Assembly (NCBI GenBank): GCA_029207755.1
Contig: JARCOQ010000017.1
Location: forward strand, 9,560,945 to 9,624,944
Source: Chamaea fasciata
Lineage: Eukaryota > Chordata > Aves > Passeriformes > Sylviidae
Direction: 5' to 3'
DNA length: 64,000 nt
The position numbers and the translations under genes were made by a program. Positions within the stretch are counted from its first letter, which is position 1. Every line of letters starts with the position of its first letter. Positions 14,570 to 27,386 of this stretch are shown here, piece after piece. The notes beneath the pieces were generated by a model that worked only from the letters and a program-made list of their open reading frames with translations, did not search any database and was not told the DNA's origin.

Positions 14570-14830
14570 AAAAACTCAGGCTGGGAGAGCTCTTGGGAAG
14601 CCATCCAATCCATTTTCCTACCCCAAATTGGTCCTGACAGGTTGTTTTTTTTAATCTAACCTTTCCTTTAAAATCTCCAGATGGCTCAATACAGTCTCCT
14701 CCAGGGCTATATTATTTTTACTAGTAGATACCATTTGATTATTAATATTCAACTTAAATTTCCCTTGCTGCAATCTGCTCCTATCCCACGGCAACAGAGA
14801 GAGCAACTGCCCCCTCATTGCCCAGCATGG
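14570..14830 (-). mobile_element. Old CR1-like fragment
   Basis: Diverged sequence with the phrase order of an ancient CR1 3' end read in reverse: GAGAGCTCTTGGGAAGCCAT, then TAAAATCTCCAGATGGCT, and later TTAAATTTCCCTTGCTGCAA. Several positions have decayed and an AT-rich stretch interrupts it. Confidence 0.5.
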
Positions 14831-16300
14831 TTGGGGGGTTTTCCACCAGTGGCACCTATTTAAAGCTCAGCATTAGGGTGGGCAAGGCTGGTCCTGGCCA
14901 AGATCAAGCTGAGTTGCAGAGCTCCTGGGCTGTGCAACCACTTTTGCTGTCACTGTGGATCTGGTGGTACAAGAGCACACACCCACTGCACCCTGTGCAG
15001 GCACCAAACCTCATACCCAGCTGGGAACGGGAGGTCAGGGGCTGCTGGCTTGTTGACCCATGAAGGGAGGCAATTACTTGGCTGATGAGGCCATGCGAGT
15101 GTTAATTAAAAAGCATGGGAAGCAGAACAGGTCACTGTTTGGTGTCATCTGCTTGTGAAATTAACCGCGTGGTGGTTGCCCCAGCCCTCCCGTGGAGTGG
15201 GAGCAGGGGAGTGGCTGCCCGTAGTGCCTCTGCTCTTGCCTCTCATCTCTTCCTGCTCAGCTCCTGTTTCTAGGTGCCTCCTGTGTCCTGCATAATGTCG
15301 TCTGCTGGATCCTTGGTAGGCAAAAACTTCTACCTGTTCATTTCTGGACTGGCTTGGATCACAGCTGTGCAGGAGTGAGAGGCGGAACCGAAATAATCAG
15401 CTCCTAGCAGCCCAAGTGGAGAAAGAAGTTCCCTAGGCACATGGTGAGCCATTGTGGGATGTGCTCATATGGAATCAGTGATGGACACAACCCTCCTGAT
15501 TAGGTAGCCCTGTGGGCAGGGTTTTCCCAGCATCCAGATTCGTGCAGCAGCTCCAATCTGATCCCCTTTACTCTCCAGGTGAAGCCAGGGGAGAAAGCAG
15601 ATCTTTCCTCTGTGAAACACCCAGAGCAGAGAGCAGCTCTGCAGAGCCTTTTGGCAGCAGTTCAGCTTGGCAAAGTCCTTCCATCCTGCTGGAGAGCTCA
15701 GTGCTCAGCATGTGCTTCACAGCTCTGGGAGATGGGCTCGGCATCTTCTCTATCAGCCCTGGGACGTGCCCATGTTGGAAGGATGCCCTAGGAGGAAGGA
15801 TTCTCCTGATTGTTCTCCACATGAGACCTCTCCAAAGCCAGGTTGCCATGCCAGGCTCCTCATGGGCACCCTCCTGTTCCTGGCCAGAGCTTGCAGTGTG
15901 GTGGGGACTGGCAGAAGCACAACTGAGCACCAAAGAGTTTAACCTGAGCGGCTCCCTGATAAGAGCAACTTCACAAATCCCAGTTTCCTGTTGCTCTGCC
16001 TCATGGCTGGATTAGCTCACAGCTATTAAGGCACATGAGAGTTTTCCCCATTGTTTGGGGCACCCATAATGGCTCTCTCCTGTATGGATTCCTTGATGTC
16101 TTACAAAAGAGCTGATGATGAATCCATTTCCTCAGCTGGGACCTAAGCTTGGCGTTCTCTTGTCTACTCAGATGTCTTTTTTCATAAACAATTAGACAAT
16201 AGAACAAGAAAATGGGATTCAGTCTCTCTGAGGATCCTGCCTCACTCTGAAATCTGGCAGAAAGGGATCTGGTGTTTCCAAGGTGGGTTTGGGCAGCAGT

Positions 16301-16320
16301 GACAGACAGACAGACAGACC
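16301..16320. repeat. Short (GACA)n tract
   Basis: Four to five tandem GACA tetramers. Confidence 0.8.
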
Positions 16321-17408
16321 CACCCAAGTGCAATGGCTCCCACCTCCCTCCCTTTCCCAGCCAAGCTGGTGAGAATGAAGGAGCACTTTTAACTCAGCTC
16401 TGTTGTACCCATTGAGCACAGCACAGGCTCAAAGGCCGGGGCCAGGGGCTCTTTCTGAAACCGTGCAACTCCAGATGTTTTTTTCCGGAGGCCTCAGACA
16501 CACACGTGCAGCTTGCTGTTATTAGAACTGGCTCACACTCCCTGCGCACAGGGAAAAAAAATTAAGGCTCTGCTCAAGCTTCGTTCTCCACTTTGGCATC
16601 CAGCATTAAACCAGGCAGACTCGGCCGGCCTTTATTTGTTTTTATAGAGTTGCTGATGGACCATCCCTCCTGCAGCATCCCAGTGGAGCAGAACAATTCA
16701 CTGCACCATCTGGATGAGGATTGCTTCAAGTGCTGCCAGACATACCACGTACAAACCACGCTGCAGCACCTCTGGGGTGAAGCCTGACAGGAGCATGGCT
16801 GCTCAGCAACACCCTGCAGCAGCTTGAACCGGGAGGATGCACTACTCCGGTGCTCAGGCTTCCTCCTCTTGGTTTTCTGCCTGCTCTGTCCAGCTTGCCT
16901 CTCCCAGCTCAGCCTTCTGATGGATTTTTCTTCTCCTGATAATGTTTCCGTACTCACCTCAGACTGAGCCAAAGACTCATTTTAACTGAAAAAGGCTGTT
17001 TGTCTCAGTATCTTATCATCTTTGTCTCAGCCCAAGCTTTGAAGTGTCAGTGTCAGCCCAAACCTTGATGCCTCCTTCCCCCAGCAGCAGGTTTCACTCC
17101 TTCATTTGGAATTTCACCCAGCCACCTTTTTGTAGCAACCTCTTGTTTTCCTCCAAGAGTTTTGGAGAAGCATGGCACTCCTTGTCATGGTGCTTCCCTG
17201 GTTTAAAGCTGGCTTGTGCCAGCCAAGACAAGAGTCTCATCAAAAGACCTCTGGTGAGGTCTTGGTGGGATGCCCAAGGGTATAACTGTCTGCAGATATC
17301 ACAAAATTTCTTGCTCCCTGGCATGGCTTGACCTCTGCAGGGCTTCATTATGACCTCCACTGGGTAGCACTGGGGATGTTACCCCCTCCCAAAATGCCCA
17401 GTATCTCG

Positions 17409-17432
17409 GGGGGGGTCCTTCCCCCCCCCCTA
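17409..17432. repeat. Adjacent poly-G and poly-C tracts
   Basis: A run of eight G is followed six bases later by a run of ten C. Such opposed homopolymers can fold back and are prone to sequencing length errors. Confidence 0.85.
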
Positions 17433-17919
17433 ACAGCTGTGGCTCACACAAAGGGTCTTGAACCGCTGTGGTTAATGGTGTGGAGCCTGGGGAGGGCTGG
17501 CAGGGCAGGGCAGGGCAGCGTGCTCAAGGGTGCACCTCTGGGTGGGGGCATGGGGTGCAGGTTAGCAGGGATCTCTGCAGGGCAGGATGGCAAGGAGACA
17601 CAAACATGCCTTCCAGAGCCATGAAAGATGAAATGTGTTTGACTGTGGGAGATCCAGGGGTCTGCAGGGAAAGGTGAGGGATTTCCCCCTCTCTCCTGGA
17701 GCCTGGATCCAAACCCCAAATCTGGGGAGGGCTCCAAAATAGCACTCCTTCCCTCTCCCTCTTCCTGCAGGTGCTGGGTTCGCTGAGGGATGCTCGATGT
17801 GCCAGGCTGGTGCCAGCCATGTGACTGACAGCTGCCAAACTACAGCAGCACGGATGTCCTCGGGGGCAGACTTAGGGTCTTCTTCAGCCTTTCTCTCCCC
17901 TGTGCTCCGGGATGCAGCA

Positions 17920-18760
17920 GGGCAGAGCTGCGGACTAGGGGGGACCAGAAGCCAGAGGGCTCCAGACCCCGCTGCACCTGCTACCCCGCGGGGGCAAACG
18001 CCCAGTGCGCAGGGAGGGAGCATCGGGAGAAGGGGAGAAGAGGGGCCCGGGGCCGGGAGAGGGTGCGAGCCCCTCGCAGCCCCCGCCGGGGTCGGCAGCG
18101 CGCTCCGCCCGGGCTGCAGCACCGCTGGCGGGGGCTGGACGGGGGGAGAACGACGTCGGGGGGCTTCGCTTTGTCTCCCCGCCCGCGGGGCCGGGGTCGG
18201 CGGCCGTGGGAGGGCGGGAGGAGGAGCGCGGCCCGCCCCCGCCGCCGCCGTACAAAAGGGGACGGGTGGGCGGCGGAGCGGCGTGTGCCGCCGGGCAGGG
18301 CCGGGCAGGGATAGGGACGAGGACAGGGGACAGGCAGGGCAGGGGCCGGGCAGGGCGCAGCGGGCGGCGCTCCGGTCCCTTCCGCAGCGCTGTCCCGGCG
18401 GGGCCCCGCGGCCGCCCCGTCCCATCTCATCTCATCCCATCTCATCCCGCTCCGCCGCCGCCGGGCCGGGACCATGCGGCGGGCGCGGGCGCTGCGCCGC
18501 CGCGGAGCGCTGCTCGCCTGCCTCTCCTTGGGGACGCTGCTGGCCCTCGCCGACGCCAAGGGTGCCTTCTACCCCCCCGCCGCCCCCCTGCCCTACGGCG
18601 GCAGGTACAGCCTCTACACGGCCGGCTCCAGCCCGCAGCTCGGCCCCGGCAAGCCCGTGGGCAAGCACAAGTAAGCGACCCGCGGCCGCGCAACCCATCC
18701 GGAGGGCACCGGGAGCCGCCGCCTCCGGGACCCGAGCCGGGTCTCCGTCGGGCATCCCTT
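17920..18760 (+). promoter_or_regulatory. EMILIN3: CpG island and promoter of EMILIN3
   Basis: Dense CpG over about 0.8 kb, unlike the CpG-poor flanks, spans the first exon. GC-box-like GGGCGGG motifs occur near 18214. A TATA-like TACAAAAGGG at 18251-18260 would place initiation near 18280. Downstream, the presumed 5' UTR has GCCGGGCAGG-type tandem repeats (about 18290-18360) and a short CATCTCATCC-type repeat (about 18420-18448). No ATG occurs between 18280 and the EMILIN3 start, so the assigned ATG would be the first in the message. Confidence 0.65.
18474..18670 (+). CDS. EMILIN3: EMILIN3 exon 1, signal peptide
   Basis: Begins at ATG in the context GGGACCATGC. It encodes an Arg-rich n-region, a hydrophobic core and a small-residue cleavage region (ALADAKG), then a Pro/Gly/Tyr-rich linker. 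It ends with two bases of a Lys codon before donor gtaagc. Confidence 0.93.
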
Positions 18761-21700
18761 ACCGGGAACAGACCGCGGCCACCGGGCACCGGTCTGGGCT
18801 CTACAGGCAGCACCCTCGGGGGACCCAAACCCCGGTGCCGACCTTGGGTACATTCCCCAGGGCTCGCCTGCGGGCATCCCTGCCTGGGCAGGATTCCCTG
18901 GGTGCTGCCGCGGGCATCCCTTGCTCCGTATCCTCCGCCAGGTACTGAGCAATGGCTGGCGGCAGCGCAGCGGTGGCCGTCTGTCTCAGTGCCCCCCTCC
19001 ATCTAGAGGAGGGTCCGGGAGTTGTGTTTCCAAGAGGGAACGGGCTGCGTGCGGTGGGGACGCGTGTGCTACGGTCCGGTGCGGGACGGGGCTGGCGGAG
19101 GTGGGGATGGGGATGCCGTCTGTGGTTTTTGGGGTAGGTGCATGTACCTGCTCTGTGTGACTTGGGCGCGGGAGGGGAGGGAGTTGTGATGTGCGGGGGA
19201 GGAGGATGGCAGTGCACGGACCTACGTGAGAAAGCAGGTTGGTTTGGAGGGAATTTGCTTGTAAAGTACATACTGGAGTTTAAATACGTTTTCAAGAAAC
19301 CTGGAAAGCTGGGGCAGTGAGGAATGTGAGTTTCACACATACTGTAGACTTTTTCCGTTTAGTTGCATAAGAGCTGTTACATTGGGGGCGGAGAGGGGGG
19401 TGTCACTTCCCTCCCTGCCTGTTTGCTAGAGCAGTTTCTGCCGGGCCCCTTTGAAAGAGGGAGGATGTGGGGTTATGAACAAGCTGAAATGAATAAAGTA
19501 ACACTCGGGATGAACAATACTGGCAGTGCCAGTGAGAGCTTTCAAAAACCCATAACATTTTCCAGCTGCTCGCTCTAAAAACATCAGGCTGGAGCTATAA
19601 AACTGTTTGCCACAGGTGTGTGAGAAGGGAAGGGGTTCTGAGAGGGAGAGTGAGCCAGAGCAGTCACAGGTAGGCAGTGTTTATTAGTAGTGGCTGGTAG
19701 ATCTGCCTGCATTGGCCACTAGCTAACTTAGAGGCACTTGGTGATGTGTTTGTAAGCAAGTCCTGGATTTATGGATAGATGGTGATCCTAAGTTTCCACA
19801 TACACGCATGAACTCCCATGCCTCCAGCTAAGAGAAGTGACTGGCCTTCCTCCTCCTGTGGTCCCGTGCACGGATGAATGACTCACTTGTGGAGGAGCAG
19901 GGAGCAGCACAGGGCCCTGCTCATGCTCTGAGCCTGGCAGCCCCTTGCCAGGACAGAGCTGCTCAGGTCTGGGCGGGCTGGAAATGCCAATCACAGATGG
20001 GAGTTGTGTGCCCATCCCAGGGGATCAGAGGGAGCCCTCGGTGAGGAGCTGGGATGGATGTGCTGGTGCAGGTCCTGAGGGGAGCAAATGGGATGTGCTG
20101 GGGGTGTGGGATCAGGGGATCCCTGCTGGAAGGGGGCAGAGAGAGGCTTGGAGGGAGGATGACCTTGCTCACACCTTGCTGCTTCACAGTGAGAACTCCT
20201 GCCCCGGATGGGCTGTTGGAGATCGTGTAGCCTGCTCAGGGCATCTGAATGGGGGCACTGGGAGGCAGCTGGGGTTGGTGCAGCTCAGCTGCCTGGTCAC
20301 AGGCAGGGATGCATTTGGCATTCCCTGGCGTGGCCATCACACAGCCTGTGGAGAACAGCCTTAGGGCTGAGCACAGAAATGAGCTGCAGGGCCTCAGCCC
20401 AGCTCTCATGGGCTTGCCATGACGGTCTGGATGATGTTGAGACACCTCTGGCAGGTGAAGACAGGGGAAAGGGACTGTGACTGTCAGGACGAAGCAGAAG
20501 GGTTTGGTAAGAAGGGCTGTGGTGTCTCCTGTTGGAGTGTGTGTGTGCATGCACAGGGTGGGTGTGCACAGCCCTCCGCCAGCCCCCAGCATGTCACTCC
20601 CAGGGGCCAGAGCAGCAGGACTTTGGCTGGCCCTGAGGGGGGAAAGATCGATGAAGGAGGGACAAGCACTGATGGCAAACAGGTGAAGACAAATACGTTC
20701 CCTGCCCACCCATACCAAGCCCCCCAGCTGGCACAGGGGAAGCCACGTCCTCCCGCCTCACTGAACACCTCTCTGCACCTGCAGCTCGCGCTGGCCCATC
20801 TGCTCCATCCCGCTGACCTCCTGCCTCAGCTCTGCTCTGCTCCGTGGGCCTGTGCCCTCCTCTCCTCCCGCTCTGCCGTCTGCCACATCCCCCTGTCCTT
20901 AATCCCTGCCTCACCACACATCTCTGCTGTCTCTGCCCCTGTGGACCAAGTCCATCTGCTCCTGCCGGCAGCCCTGCCTTCAGCTGGAACAGCCTTGGCC
21001 TCCATCTGTCCTACCAGCAGCCCTGCATCCTTCCCACACTCTGCTTTCCTCCCAGCCAGCTAATCCCCAGCGCCTGCCTTTGCTGCTTGGCTCAGGAAAG
21101 CTGACTGGTACCTGTGGCACCCAGCTGCAGGTGGATGGCAGGAGGGAAGAGGCTCTCTACTAACTGCCCTAGAGATCTGAGGGAGTTTCCAGCCTCCATC
21201 ACAGATCTACCCCGTGTCCCTGCCACCATGATGGAGGGACCCACAATGCTGCAGCCCTACAGAGCAGCATCTCTTCTCTGTGCCTTGCCTGTGGCAGCAC
21301 CCACAGCAAAGGCTGAAGGCTTTTGGGTTGGCCCCTGCACTGGTGGCACTCCAGGAGCTGCAGCAGGACACACCACCCCTGCCAGGCACTGCTGGAGCTA
21401 TTTCTGGGATGCTATTCCTACAGCTGCTGCTGCTGCTGGGATTCTGATTGTCCTCACAGCCTGTCTCACCACACAGTCCATGCTGTGCCAAGCACAGCCC
21501 AGCTCTGGGGACACCACCAGCACTGGTGACAAGGTGGCTGTGACAGGAACCATGCTCCTGCAGCCTGGTTGTGATGCCCTTCCCCAGCAGCTGCCCAAGC
21601 TGGAGGGTTTCTTCCAGCTCCTGCCCCCCAGACCTGGCTGGCAGTGGCTGGCAGTGCAGGCACTGCTGTCTGCTGGACAGGGGGTGACAGTGTCTCCTTT

Positions 21701-24700
21701 TTTTCCCCCCAGGAGCTACTGTGCCTACGTGGTGCAGCGCAATGTGACGTGCACGCTGCAGGACGGGGCTGAGAGCTACGTCAAGGCCGAGTACCACAAG
21801 TGCAGCTGGGGCCCCAAGTGCCCAGGGAAAGTGCTGTGAGTATGGGGGACACTGGGGCATGGCTCCCTTCCCTTCCCAAAGACCTCTCTGTCCTGAGACC
21901 CTGTGCCACCTTTCTGACCGTGAGCCCACACTTTCCAGAGGGCAGTGAGAGGGGCTGAAGGACTTTTCTTGGACGGGGCAGTCAGTGGCAGGGCTGTGGT
22001 GTTGGGAGGAGGCAAGGTGGGATCTGTCAGGAGGGAGAGGGAGCTCTATCCCTCCTCAGAAACTGTCAGGGGAGGTTTAGATTGGGTATCAGGAGGTCTT
22101 CACCCAGATGAGCACTGGAAAAGGCTTCCCAGGGAAGTTGATCACAGCACCAAACCTGCAGAGTTGAAGAAGCATTTGGACAATGCTCTCAGGCCCATGC
22201 TGTGATTTTGGGGGTGTTGTGTACAGTTGCTGGGTGCAATGATCCTTATGGGTCCCTTCAAACTCAGGATAGTCTATGATTCAGAAATAAATCTGGAAAT
22301 CATGGGAAATGGGGAGGTGCCTGTGTACGTGTGTAGGGAAGCAGTTTGTCATGGACCTGCAATGTGGCAGAATGATGGCAGCTCAGTGAGAACCTGACTG
22401 AGAGGATGAGGAAATGGGGCTTGTGGCTGGGGATGGCTCAGTGCTTCCTGCTCCGGAAAAATATTTGTAAAACTCTTTGCCACCTCATAGATGCTGGAAG
22501 GAAACACTTTACTGTGCCACAGCTGGAGCCTCCTGTGGTGCAGGGCAGACACTGAGGCTTTGTGCTTCACCACCCTCCAGGAACGCTGCTCCATGGGGAA
22601 AAGCTGTTCTCCTGCCTGCCCCCAGGCTTGAGAAGTGGAGCACAGCTGAGCACAGAGGAAAACCGAGATGAGAGAAGTTTTTGTCAGAGTCTAGTACCCA
22701 CCCTGTGGCAGCTGGCTGGGACTCTCCATGTGCTGGTGGTGCTGTGGGCTCTACTGGCATCCTCTGCTGGCAGAGACAGGCAGCCAGACCCACTCACTCA
22801 CTTGTTCTTTCCACCACAAGTGTTTTAGCAGCATTCGGGGACTTCAGGACATCCTGCAGCTGCTGGTACCCGTGGAGGAGATCTCCAAAGCTTTTCCCAT
22901 CTCCACGATGTCCTCTCTTTGTCTCCTTCAAACAAAACCAGGGTGAAACCAGGGTGTTTTCTGAAGGCAGATGGACCCACAGCCAAATTTGCTGCAGAGC
23001 CTCAGATGCTGCATCCATGGACTAGAGGGAAACGTGGGTTTTCCATGTGCTGGGGCCATCAGCTAATGTTTGTGCAGCTGGCTGCAAATACTTCCCCTTG
23101 CTGCCGTTTGGAGCAGGGGTAGAAAGATTTGGAGGTGCCCAAGGCTTTGAGCTCCTCTACAGAGGCTGGGATGACACAGGGAAGGTGCTCTGCCTTTTGG
23201 TTGTCATCCTCCTCCTTTCTTCACCCCCTGACAGTGGCTGGAGCAGCAATCTCCCGTGGTACATTCAGGCATGTTTCTACACACTACAACAGAAGGAAAA
23301 ATCGTTGAAACTCAGGAGCATCTGTGAAGAGGAGTAACAAGAAGAGCTTGTTTTGAAACTGTCCCTTTGGGAAATTGATGTTGAGGAATTTTGAAGAGAG
23401 TCAAGGAGCAGAGGATTTTGGTTTGGTTTATCCCTCTGCCCTCTGGTGTGGATGGATGTGTCTGTCTCTCTGTGGACGCAGTACTGCCAGGGGCTGCAGC
23501 CTGGGCTGGGGACACTGGATTCAGACAAGGACATGGATGGCAGGGAATCAGCCTCATGTGCTGCCCTGACTGATGGATAAATGCCGTCTGCAGCCCCTCT
23601 GCAGCATGGATGGCTGTGCTGCTCCTCCATGACATTCTGCTGAACGTGCTGGAGTAGAACAAGAGGCTGACTGTGTGTGTTAGTGCAAAACAGCAAACTT
23701 CAGGGTTTTCAGGCTCTGGTAAATTCTGACTGGAGATTTCCAAAAGGCAGACTTAAAGCACTTGTATTTAGAGGTGGTGAGAAAAGTGCCATGTTCAGCC
23801 CTGTATGGCTCAGCTCAGCTGGTGGGGGAAGACAGGAGCCAGCAGGGTCCTGTCCCATCACTGCTGCCTCACAGGGAAGTGCCAGGGAGAAGCAGGGAAC
23901 AGCTGAATCCCTCCACCATGGCTGGTTGGACCCCATCCAGAGCGAGAGCAGAGGGGGAAGGTGTTAGGTGGGCTTGCACCTGGTGTTCTGGGTAGGGGAG
24001 GACCAATGCTGTAGTACCCAAATCCATGATGGAGACATTTCCCAGGACATCTCAGCTGGGGCAGGGGGCAGTGGGCAGTGTAAGGAGCCATTCCTCTGTG
24101 CACATCACAGCATCACCCTGGAGACCCTCACCAGGCCAGCCCAAGCCCCTTTAGGCTTCCCAGCAAACTGATGCCCTCCACACAGAGAGAAAACACTTTC
24201 CAAAGATATTTCAGCCCTCAGGGGGGCTTCCAGACAGGATTACAGTTGAGAAGAGGATTTTTTTGATCCCACTAGGAAATTCTGTAGGTCAGTTCAAAGT
24301 GCAAACCACTTTTACAAGCAGTCCACTTCCCTCTTGGAAGCGATGTGAGCTTGCAGGGCTTTTGAACTCAGTTCCATCACTTCATCTTGTACTCTGCTGG
24401 CCAGAAGTTGCCCTACAGTGTGGTATCTGTCAGAGTGGTCACATATCAGGCCAGGAACTGCAGTGATACACTTAGAGCTGCAGTTCTAAATCAACACAGT
24501 GTCCCAGGTTAAAAAATACTCGACTAAAACCCCACTGTAATGCTACACTGAGCTATGGTGCAGGCAAAGCTCTTGGAGAAGATGGGCCATGGTCTGCAGG
24601 TGCAGCACAAGGGTTTCAGCCAGGCTTTCCCGTGTGCCCAGATCTCCCACATCCAGCAGGACCATGACCTTGTTCTGTTGTTTGATGTTGAGGTTGCTTC

Positions 24701-27386
24701 TCTAAACTGTCTTCTCTCTCCCTCCCCTCTCACGGAAAGGTACCGCACCTTCTTCAGGCCCAAATACAAGATTGGATACAAAACAGTGACCGAGCTGTCC
24801 TGGAGGTGCTGCCCAGGCTTCATGGGAGAAGGGTGCCATGACAGCCCGACAGACCAGCCTGGCCTTCTGCCCCAGCATCCCAGCCCTAAAATGCCTCCCG
24901 GGCAAAAGATGTTTCCAATGCCCAGACTTCCTCCCTATCCCAAAAGCCACCCTGACCTGTTCCCAGGACCAAAGAAGAATCAATATGGTGAGATCTCGCT
25001 CCTGCTTCATGTCCCCCGGTCACCACACCATTGTCATGCCGTCAAACCTCCAAGTTCTCTCTGTTCCAGCGCAGAGCATGAACCTGGCAAAAATTCAGTG
25101 GATGATATGTTTTCTATCAGAGATCTGACATTTGATTGCTTTGAGGACCATTTGCATTTTATATCTTGTTCCTTTCAAGACGTGCAGTTTCAAAATTACC
25201 TTTCCTCATTGATTTAAAGCATTTCTCCATTAATTATGGGGTTGATAGGTTGTGTCTCAAGATTAGGTCCTCCTGGGCTATTATCACCACCTACTGTTGA
25301 ACTTGGGAACAGAAGACCCCAAGAGGAAAGGGGGTTTCCTGATAGCTTAAGGAGAGATGTGGGCTGAGATTTTGCTGAAATGACAATAACAGAGGGCAGG
25401 ACACAAGGCTATTTTGGGAAATGACTTGAAGGAGGGAAGTTAAAGGAGCGCCAGCCCTCACTGTGCCCTCTCTATTTCTTTCCCTGCGCAGGCAGGAAGC
25501 TGCCTGGCCTCTTTGGGGACCGCCTGGATCGGCTGGAGGAGGAGGTGAGGCGCCTTTCCCAGTCCTACGACAGCCTGCACACCATGGTGAGTGGGCTGGG
25601 GGACCGCCTGCGCTTGGCCATCCAGGAGGACACCACCAAGATGATTGGCTCCCTGATGAACAGCCCGGGCACGCCAGACTCCTCCGTGGGCTTCGGCATC
25701 ATTCCCGACGGCCTGGTGGACGTGGCAGACAAAGCCGACATGGCCACCTACCCTCCCGTGGGGGAGATCCTGACCAAAGTGACCGAGGTAAGCGACGTGC
25801 TGAAAACCAAGGCGGATCTGCTGCACGAGGTCCGGGGCATGGTCCTGGACCACGATGGGCAGATCAAGCACCTGCTGGAATCCGCCCGGCCCTCGCCCCT
25901 CACCTCCATCGACCTGCTGGAGGAGTATGTGGACACGAGGCTGAGCAACCTGCGTGGAGAGCTGCTCGACGGCTTCGAGAAGAAGCTGGGCAAGATCCAG
26001 ACCACGTGTGATTTCCGCATCCAAGAGGTGCGGCAGCAGTGCGAGGAGGAGAAAGCTGCCAACCTGCGGCTGCAGCAGACGCTGGATGGGAAGGAGCTGG
26101 AGATCAAGAAAGAGATCTCTCAGCTGGAGACCCAGATCCAAGGGCTGACGGTGGTTGAAAGCTGCTGCAGCAATCTGGACTACCTCACCGATCGCATGAA
26201 CATCCTTGAGAAAGGCCTTCACAGCATCTCCGAGTCCCAGAAGAACCTGCACTCACGCCTGGATGGAGAAATCTCCACTGTCGCCCTAGGGAACCTCTTT
26301 GAAGGGCGCTTCGAGGACCTGGAAGCCAGGCTCAATGCGACAGAGGGGGAAACAGGGAGCTGCTGCTCTGGTATAGAGGACAGCATGAAAGGCACAGTGG
26401 TAGCAGAGGTGGATGGCATGAGGACTGCCTTTGAAGACAAAATGCAGACCCTGGAGGACAGGTTCATGACCATTGTGGGGGAGCTGAACAATGTCAGTTC
26501 TCCCATGGGCATGGATGGAGCAGTGGTGCCTGTGCTGGAAGGGGAGCTTGCCAGCATGAGGAAACGGACAGACGAGACACTGGAGGCATTGCAGAATCGC
26601 CTCATCACTCTGGAGAGCACCTGCTCCCTGGGCTGCACCTCTGCCTCCAAAGATGTGGAGACCTTTCGGACGGAGATCGAGGATTGCCAGAACAAGAACC
26701 AGGACCTGCTCCTCCGGATGGACAGCAATTACGACCTCCTGCGCAAGCTGAACGCCACCATCCTGGAGATCCAGCGGCGAATCGAGGAAGAGGCATCGGG
26801 GGCTTTGCAAGGGGAGATCACCTTGCTAAAGATCAACCTGAACACCGTAAGCAAGTCTCTGACAGGGCTCAAGGACTCCGTGTCCCAGTACTCAGACACC
26901 GTGACACATGTCAACTCCTCCCTAGATGAGCACGAGCGGAAGATTGAGGATGAGGTCCACTCCATCCAGGAGAAAGTCAACGACCAAGGCTCCCAGCTTT
27001 TCTTCAGCAACCGCCGTGTCCTGAACCTCAAGGGAGACCTGGAGCGACTCAAAGCCAGGATTGTCAGCGACCTGAGCTCCTGCAAGGACGTGGCCTACGG
27101 CCTGCAGCAGGAGGTCTCTCACTTTGACGAGCGGGTGGCGCGGGTGGAGAGCGCCTGCGGCAGGCTGGGGGCCATCACTGGCAGCCTGAGTGACATCAGG
27201 GAGGAGCTGGAGAAACACACGGGCAGTCTGTGGGACTACATGGACCATGTGAACGGGACACTGGCTGCCCACTCTCAGGAAATAACAGGGCTGAAGGACA
27301 ACTTGCTTGACTGCCAAGCCAAGGTCTCTGAGCTGGCAGAACAGGTCGGGCACTTGGAGGAGAAGGCAGAGAGGAGGCAGCATTAG
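18474..27386 (+). CDS. EMILIN3: EMILIN-3, elastin microfibril interface protein
   Basis: Secreted extracellular-matrix glycoprotein of the EMILIN family. Four coding exons join with matching phases: 18474-18670, 21713-21835, 24740-24987 and 25492-27386, giving 820 codons (the human protein is about 766). The order is a signal peptide (Leu-rich core, residues about 12-28), a short linker, a cysteine-rich EMI domain (about 67-139, ending in the family hallmark WRCCPGF), a Pro-rich linker (about 140-190), then a long coiled-coil region to the end. The C1q domain of EMILIN1 and EMILIN2 is absent, as expected for EMILIN3. The block GEITLLKINLNTVSKSLTGL is strongly family-like. N-glycosylation sequons (NATE, NVSS, NATI, NSSL, NGTL) lie in the coiled coil. 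The four-exon structure and the tail-to-tail position with LPIN3 both fit EMILIN3. All frames are open. Confidence 0.95.
21713..21835 (+). CDS. EMILIN3: EMILIN3 exon 2, first half of EMI domain
   Basis: Acceptor is a pyrimidine tract ending in cccccag; donor is gtgagt. The exon encodes SYCAYVVQRNVTCTLQDG and then GPKCPGK, carrying four of the EMI cysteines. It is 123 nt, phase 2 on both sides. Confidence 0.95.
22060..22285 (+). mobile_element. CR1 LINE 3' end in EMILIN3 intron 2
   Basis: Sense-oriented CR1 3' sequence: GGGGAGGTTTAGATTGGGTA, CTTCCCAGGGAAGTTG, ATGATCCTTATGGGTCCCTT, and an end resembling the CR1 terminus (TCTATGATTC). It is 5'-truncated and diverged, consistent with a C/F-type avian CR1. 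Confidence 0.8.
24740..24987 (+). CDS. EMILIN3: EMILIN3 exon 3, second half of EMI domain
   Basis: Starts after cacggaaag and completes the split Leu codon. It then encodes YRTFFRPKYKIGYKTVTELS and WRCCPGF. The remainder is a Pro-rich linker, usually poorly conserved. Donor is gtgaga; the exit phase is 1. Confidence 0.94.
25492..27386 (+). CDS. EMILIN3: EMILIN3 exon 4, coiled-coil region and stop
   Basis: Only the AG at 25490-25491 gives the phase required by exon 3; the AG four bases later does not. The exon encodes about 630 residues of heptad-patterned, Glu/Leu/Lys-rich coiled coil broken by Cys pairs, with TAG at 27384-27386. An open frame can be read from ATG 25545, but that Met is internal. 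Confidence 0.95.

Larger units (their letters stand above)
1..17920. other. Non-coding region upstream of EMILIN3
   Basis: No exon set with consistent phases, family motifs or paired splice sites was found on either strand. The open frames present are short, overlap on both strands and have unrelated compositions, as expected by chance. In mammals CHD6 lies upstream of EMILIN3 in the same orientation, so this stretch may be the CHD6-EMILIN3 interval, but no CHD6 coding sequence was recognised. Dated structure inside it is listed separately (CR1 fragments, simple repeats, a possible conserved element near 8.7 kb). Confidence 0.6.

Noticed and set aside
1..17900. CHD6 coding exons upstream of EMILIN3
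   Set aside because: Expected from synteny, but no chromodomain-helicase or CHD6 C-terminal sequence was recognised. It probably lies left of the window.
17562..18425. 287-aa minus-strand frame over the EMILIN3 promoter
   Set aside because: Long stop-free frames are expected in CpG islands. The composition is Pro/Arg/Ala-rich and no domain is seen.
20419..21063. 214-aa + strand frame in EMILIN3 intron 1
   Set aside because: No homology features, low-complexity Ser/Pro/Leu composition and no splice support.
21114..21839. 241-aa + strand frame ending in the EMILIN3 EMI exon
   Set aside because: Only its last ~41 codons are EMILIN3 exon 2; the rest is intron read through the acceptor.
25545..27386. 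Separate 613-aa gene starting at ATG 25545
   Set aside because: The ATG is internal to EMILIN3 exon 4, which is open and phase-matched upstream to 25492.
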